Below are positions 6,783-10,809 of a stretch of DNA of 10,809 nt, piece by piece. Both the position numbers and the translations under genes were made by a program. Source of the stretch: Anaerolineaceae bacterium (GTDB lineage Bacteria; Chloroflexota; Anaerolineae; Anaerolineales; Anaerolineaceae); contig WOZB01000203.1 in the NCBI GenBank assembly GCA_011620445.1, positions 1-10,809 of the forward strand. Direction: 5' to 3'. The notes beneath the pieces are model-generated. The model saw only the letters and a list, made by a program, of their open reading frames with translations. It did not search any database and was not told where the DNA came from. Positions within the stretch are counted from its first letter, which is position 1. Each line of letters opens with the position of its first letter.

Positions 6783-9476
6783 TTAGCGGGAAGTACTGAG
6801 CTTAATGATGTCGCCCTTGCTATTGAAAGTAAGGCGGGCGAAGGATTGGTGATGCACCTGTTTTAATGTGACGCTTTTTTGTAACGTGACAAAGTATTTC
6901 TGGCCTTCACCTTGTTTCTCAGGTGCGTATTTTCGACCTTTGATCGCATCCGCGGCCAAGGTGAAGTTAGTCAATTGAGGATTGATAGCCATCTTGGCGT
7001 CTCCCAGGTCAGGTAAGTAGGAACTAATGACTTTCTGAACCTGGGCTTTGATTTCTGCGGGCATCTCGCTGGGTTTTACGATCGTCTCTTCGCGCGAGTC
7101 GCTGAGGGTTTTGATAACCGGGCTTTTGGCAGGGCGGATTTTGGGTTTAATCAGCTTTTTAATGCCAGCCTTACTTGCCAAAGGGTCACCGTAAAGCACA
7201 AAAGAAAGGATGGTCTTTTGGTCTTCGCCGTCCAGGTAACCCTGGTTTTGGGTCATGGATTTTGCGAGGTTGATCTTAGCCCGCATAAGAGCGTAACCAG
7301 CCGAGTCGCCACTCAACAAAAAGCGCCAATAATCCTGGGCCAATAAATCGGCTGCGATCAAGGGTTTGCTGACAGAACCGTAAGCGATCGTAGTCGATCC
7401 GATAAAAGCACGCGTGCCGTGCTCCAGGAAGCTCATGCACAAGGCATTGTGACTGGTCTTGCCTATGATATTTCCACCATAGCAGGCTTCGCTAAGGACA
7501 AATTCTGGTGAGGGAGTCTTTTCATTAAAGAGTTCAGGCACCAGGGCAATCGGGTATTCAGGACCTTGACTTGGAATGCGGAAATCCTTCTGACCATACC
7601 ATTCTGCAGTATCCTGCAAGCCATGAAGGTTGAAATAAGCATATTTTGGATTGGATTTCTGCCCATTCATAAAGTTGGTGGAGTCAATTGGCGGTGAATT
7701 GCGTATGGCGGTTTTTGGGCTGAGAAGCTTGTAGACTTCCGTCGAGGGAATCTTCCATACTTCGGCTGTTAAGCCCATATTATCAGCGCTTTGATTCAAC
7801 GTAATTGTGGTTTGAAGCCGGTCAAAGAGCTGCAAGAACCAGGTATTGAATATGGAGCCCGAGAGGGATTTTTTGTTCTCAACCTTTAGATCATATTCAT
7901 TATTTAAGAAGCGCATCTGCTCAATCAAGTAACCTGCATCACTGCCTTGCTCATCGGGAATGCGGCCAACAGGCCACTGCGGAAGGAAGTAATTTTCTTC
8001 GATTGTGCCATATGGATTGTCGGATGGCACCATCGTATCCGCATCGTCTGTGGGGTTTGGCAGCATATGGAAAGGCACAATTTCAGCCCCGCCAACAATG
8101 AGCACTGCGCCAATCATTTCACCTTTTAAACCTAGTTTCTTATCCAGACTGACCAGGGCTTGCTTCATGCCGGCAGCATCAACATTGCCTAGCGGCGTAA
8201 GGCCAATTTGCTGGCAAATGGCAGCATCGTCAGGAACATAGACCACTGAGTTCCAACCGGGCAAGGCCATAACCTTCTGGGTAAGGGTCTTCATAGCGTC
8301 GATCACCACGGTGGCTGTGTTATCACCGTATTTAGAGGCCAGTTTGCTGCGCGAAGTAAAGAGCACATAGTTTGGGTAGCGTCCATCTGCGGTGGTAATT
8401 TCATCTTTGCGGATGTGCTTGGCAATATGGTCGAATTCTTTTTGGATTTGGGTAAGCGTTTGAACCGTTTCCTGACCGAATGTTGCAGTAGCTTTGTCAT
8501 TTATGACCCGAACGGGATTCTGACGGGAGGGGTGAGAACGGACATACTGTTCAGAAGGGATTTCTGAGTAGTCAACATCTGGATTGTTGACGTAATCGGG
8601 AATTTTTGAAGCCAATTTGATTTTGTGGATTGACTTTTCTGGACCCGCAACGGTCGGGTCTAGGCTTACGCCAGCACCCAGGCGGTTAAGCCCCAGTTCA
8701 CCGGCAATCGAAGCCGGTATCGGTAAATCCATGACGACCCGCAGATCCTCAGGCCAGAGCGGCCGAAAGTTGTGCTTGGGTCCCAACAATCGGTTGATTA
8801 CCTGCCCTGATGTGTCGTGGGCGGCGCACCAATGCATTTTTTCCACACCTGCTGAATCTTTTTCCTGCTGCATGTCCGATAAAGCTGAGAGAACTTTTAT
8901 CTGCAGACAATCCGGCCATTTGGAAAGGTAGATTCCCGAAAGGGTTGATAGCAATGTCTGATTACCGGATTGGTAGACCAACTGCATATGCAAGATAGCC
9001 GGCAGTGGATTCTCAGGCTTTTGTGCCAGGGCAGCCAACACCTCTTTTTCGGCGGCAGCCTTATCCCCAGAACTCATTGCCTGGCGCGCAGCCAGCATCG
9101 GCTTTAGCCACTTAGGAGGTTTTGGAGAAAGGGAAGGATCGTTTGTAAGGTAGGCAAGGTGAGCTTTTAATTCTGCTGCTCCGCTTGAATTGCCAAGTAA
9201 CTGCACGTAAAGGCGGGTGGCTTCAACAAATTCGGGGTCAAGGCGGCAAAGTTTTGCCAGGTTGGACTTGGCAAGATCCTTATCACCCAGTTCAGCCAAT
9301 ATTGAAGCATAAACAAAATTTACCAGAAGATCGCCTGGGTAATTTGCAAGCCAGAGCAAGCAAGCTTGCCGAGCAAACGAAAGCTCTCTCTTGCGCAAGG
9401 CAGTTTGAAGCAGGGTTAAGATTTTTTCCCTGCGAACCGTTGGGATTCCCTTATTATAAGAAGCTGATGCACTCAT
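6783..9476 (-). CDS. Caspase-fold cysteine protease, gingipain/C25-like, with TPR-like N-terminal region (897 residues)
   Basis: Residues 1-230 are helical with degenerate TPR-like repeats (for example LLVNFVYASILAELGDKDLA at 50-69). Residues about 366-770 resemble peptidase family C25 (clan CD). They contain GAVLIVGGAEIVPFHMLPNP (456-475), SDNPYG (485-490) and WPVGRIPDE (501-509), then the His-Gly motif NLHG with His618, the SEACYGG motif with Cys665, and the closing LYGDP (761-765). His618 and Cys665 form the expected catalytic dyad. The last 130 residues are not recognised. There is no signal peptide, unlike secreted gingipains, so it is probably cytoplasmic. The ATG overlaps the stop of the upstream TPR gene as ATGA and has no clear ribosome-binding site, implying translational coupling and a shared function. 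A CHAT-type caspase-like domain is the alternative. Substrate and trigger are unknown. Confidence 0.75.
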   Translation of the reverse strand: MSASASYNKGIPTVRREKILTLLQTALRKRELSFARQACLLWLANYPGDLLVNFVYASILAELGDKDLAKSNLAKLCRLDPEFVEATRLYVQLLGNSSGAAELKAHLAYLTNDPSLSPKPPKWLKPMLAARQAMSSGDKAAAEKEVLAALAQKPENPLPAILHMQLVYQSGNQTLLSTLSGIYLSKWPDCLQIKVLSALSDMQQEKDSAGVEKMHWCAAHDTSGQVINRLLGPKHNFRPLWPEDLRVVMDLPIPASIAGELGLNRLGAGVSLDPTVAGPEKSIHKIKLASKIPDYVNNPDVDYSEIPSEQYVRSHPSRQNPVRVINDKATATFGQETVQTLTQIQKEFDHIAKHIRKDEITTADGRYPNYVLFTSRSKLASKYGDNTATVVIDAMKTLTQKVMALPGWNSVVYVPDDAAICQQIGLTPLGNVDAAGMKQALVSLDKKLGLKGEMIGAVLIVGGAEIVPFHMLPNPTDDADTMVPSDNPYGTIEENYFLPQWPVGRIPDEQGSDAGYLIEQMRFLNNEYDLKVENKKSLSGSIFNTWFLQLFDRLQTTITLNQSADNMGLTAEVWKIPSTEVYKLLSPKTAIRNSPPIDSTNFMNGQKSNPKYAYFNLHGLQDTAEWYGQKDFRIPSQGPEYPIALVPELFNEKTPSPEFVLSEACYGGNIIGKTSHNALCMSFLEHGTRAFIGSTTIAYGSVSKPLIAADLLAQDYWRFLLSGDSAGYALMRAKINLAKSMTQNQGYLDGEDQKTILSFVLYGDPLASKAGIKKLIKPKIRPAKSPVIKTLSDSREETIVKPSEMPAEIKAQVQKVISSYLPDLGDAKMAINPQLTNFTLAADAIKGRKYAPEKQGEGQKYFVTLQKSVTLKQVHHQSFARLTFNSKGDIIKLSTSR

Positions 9477-10809
9477 TTGTGTCTATTGCTCTCTTGCATA
9501 TTGCTTACCAGATTTATGGCCATTACGGCTGCCAATTGGCCTTTCAGGTTGAGATCAGATGGGAACTTTTGGATGGCTTCTTTGAGAATAAGCTCCGCTT
9601 TGCTGTAATCCTTCTTCTCCCGATAAACCGAGGCTGCCAGGTGGTAAGGCTTTGGGTTGGCATCTGAAATTGCCAGGGCTTTTTCATAATAAGCAATAGC
9701 TTTATCGAGATCTCTCTCGTCCTGGTAAATCTGGCCTAAGCCTATAAGAGCATCATTCATGCCAGGTTCGATTGCTAATGTTTCTAAGAAGTATTTAATA
9801 GCATTAGGAGCATTTTTAAGTACAGCGTATGCTTTTCCAAGCAACAGCATCGCTTCAGGGTCTTGTGGGGCGAGATGTAAGGCCTTTTGGAGCGTTTCTA
9901 CAGCCTGGTTCGTGTATCCAGCTTCGATCTGGAATTGAGCGTGATTTTTAATTACCCGTGGGTCATCAGGGTATTCCCGCAGCAGCTTTTCGGAAGAGAT
10001 CAGGGCATTCTTCTTGTTGGTTATGGCTTCAATTTCGCAGGCGGCCAGTTCAAAGGGCACTTTGTCAGTGACAAGCGAACGAGCCCGGATAATCAAATGC
10101 TGAGCTTCCTCAAAGATTTTGCGCTTGACGTAGATTTTTACTTTGACCAGCAGCGCAGATGGGTTGTCTTCCTCGTCCACAAGTATGCGATTGGCTTCGT
10201 CGATAGCTGCCTGATAATCTCCCACCTCAAAATAGAGTTGAGTGAGCTTCTCACGATAGCGGCTGGTTTTTGGTTCAAGGATGGCTGCTTTTTGCAGACT
10301 GGCTGCAGCAGCGTCGTATTGTCCCATGTGCTGATTAATCAAAGCCAGGTTTTCGAGAGCCTTGGCATTATCAGGAAAGCGTTGGACGGCTTTATTGAAG
10401 TATTCCTTGGCACCATCAAAATCTCGTTCATCGACCTTTATATTACCCAAAATCTGCCAGTAATCAGCATTTTCAGGATCTAATTGGATGGCTTTCTCAA
10501 GATGAGCGGCAGCTTCTGCAAAACGCTTGAGGCCTTGTAAGTGAATGCCTGCCTGAGCATGCCAATCCGGTTCGTCATCCCAAAGTTTCAAAGCGTCTTC
10601 GAAGTGTGCCAGTGATGTTTTGCGCTCTTTCAGGCTGGCATAAGCTGCCAGCGCATGCGCCAATGGGTTTGCGCTCTGAGTTTTTGTGAGTTCGCTGGCG
10701 GAAGGATAAGCGTCGGAAGCTTGGTCTGCCAGGATCCCAAGACTGTATTGAAATTGCACCTGGGGATCATCCGGTAAAGATTTAGCAATCTGATCAGTCA
10801 CTGCGGCGT
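9473..10809 (-). CDS. TPR-repeat protein, 5' end beyond the window
   Basis: The reading frame is open to the window edge: upstream of a GTG at 10801 two in-frame alanine codons continue, so the true start probably lies outside. The visible 444 or so residues are nearly all tetratricopeptide repeats of 34 residues. Clear units (counted from the GTG) include those near 79-109, 113-143, 147-177, 181-211, 281-312, 315-346, 349-380 and 383-414, each with the usual small-residue and aromatic positions and ending in patterns such as ALxLxPxD. TPR arrays bind other proteins. There is no catalytic motif, signal peptide or membrane segment in the visible part. The 4-base overlap with the caspase-fold protease gene suggests that it binds, targets or restrains that protease. 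Confidence 0.85.
   Translation of the reverse strand, partial: AAVTDQIAKSLPDDPQVQFQYSLGILADQASDAYPSASELTKTQSANPLAHALAAYASLKERKTSLAHFEDALKLWDDEPDWHAQAGIHLQGLKRFAEAAAHLEKAIQLDPENADYWQILGNIKVDERDFDGAKEYFNKAVQRFPDNAKALENLALINQHMGQYDAAAASLQKAAILEPKTSRYREKLTQLYFEVGDYQAAIDEANRILVDEEDNPSALLVKVKIYVKRKIFEEAQHLIIRARSLVTDKVPFELAACEIEAITNKKNALISSEKLLREYPDDPRVIKNHAQFQIEAGYTNQAVETLQKALHLAPQDPEAMLLLGKAYAVLKNAPNAIKYFLETLAIEPGMNDALIGLGQIYQDERDLDKAIAYYEKALAISDANPKPYHLAASVYREKKDYSKAELILKEAIQKFPSDLNLKGQLAAVMAINLVSNMQESNRHK

Noticed and set aside
9887..10483. 198-residue open frame on the plus strand
   Set aside because: It is antisense to the TPR repeats, which are unmistakable on the minus strand, and its translation matches nothing I recognise.
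6783..10809. Craspase (TPR-CHAT with type III-E CRISPR effector)
   Set aside because: The protease motifs look C25-like, and there is no CRISPR array or gRAMP-type effector in the window.

Overview
The window carries seven genes, all on the minus strand, so transcription runs from high to low coordinates. They look like a fragment of the genome of a strict anaerobe. The evidence is a tungstopterin-type aldehyde:ferredoxin oxidoreductase, polyferredoxin-like proteins, a heterodisulfide-reductase (Hdr) module, and an in-frame UGA that best reads as selenocysteine. The lipoprotein with Pro/Thr-rich linkers and the TPR-plus-caspase-fold protease pair are compatible with Chloroflexota (Anaerolineae-like), but that assignment is inference from style, not proof.

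Right-hand region (about 6780-10809). A TPR-repeat protein, cut by the window edge, overlaps by 4 bases (ATGA) with a gene for an 897-residue protein. That protein has a helical, TPR-like N-terminal part and a gingipain/C25-like caspase-fold domain with a visible His-Cys dyad (His618, Cys665). Neither protein shows an export signal in what is visible. The unit ends at a perfect 18-bp hairpin.

Middle region (about 5310-6730). A single gene encodes a lipoprotein alpha/beta hydrolase with its own candidate promoter and a good intrinsic terminator. It is exported and membrane-anchored, and appears unrelated to its neighbours.

Left-hand region (1 to about 5220). A tight operon runs aor, then a 16-cysteine four-cluster ferredoxin, then hdrA, then hdrC, which leaves the window. 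Spacings are 8 bases, a 4-base overlap and a 4-base overlap. The hdrA gene looks broken into two open frames (2100-2735 and 198-2084), but they are in the same frame and separated only by one TGA and five codons. The TGA sits exactly where HdrA proteins have the second cysteine of the Cys-Ser-Ile-Cys motif, and a stable stem-loop follows it at the distance expected of a bacterial SECIS element. Read through, the protein is 845 residues: HdrA with several ferredoxin motifs and a C-terminal MvhD/FlpD domain.

Together the left-hand genes suggest a cytoplasmic complex that takes electrons from aldehyde oxidation (or returns them for acid or aromatic-acyl reduction) through the four-cluster ferredoxin to a flavin-based bifurcating Hdr unit. 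The remaining Hdr subunit (HdrB) would be expected just beyond base 1. The most notable point of the window is this selenocysteine-containing HdrA-MvhD fusion coupled to an AOR.
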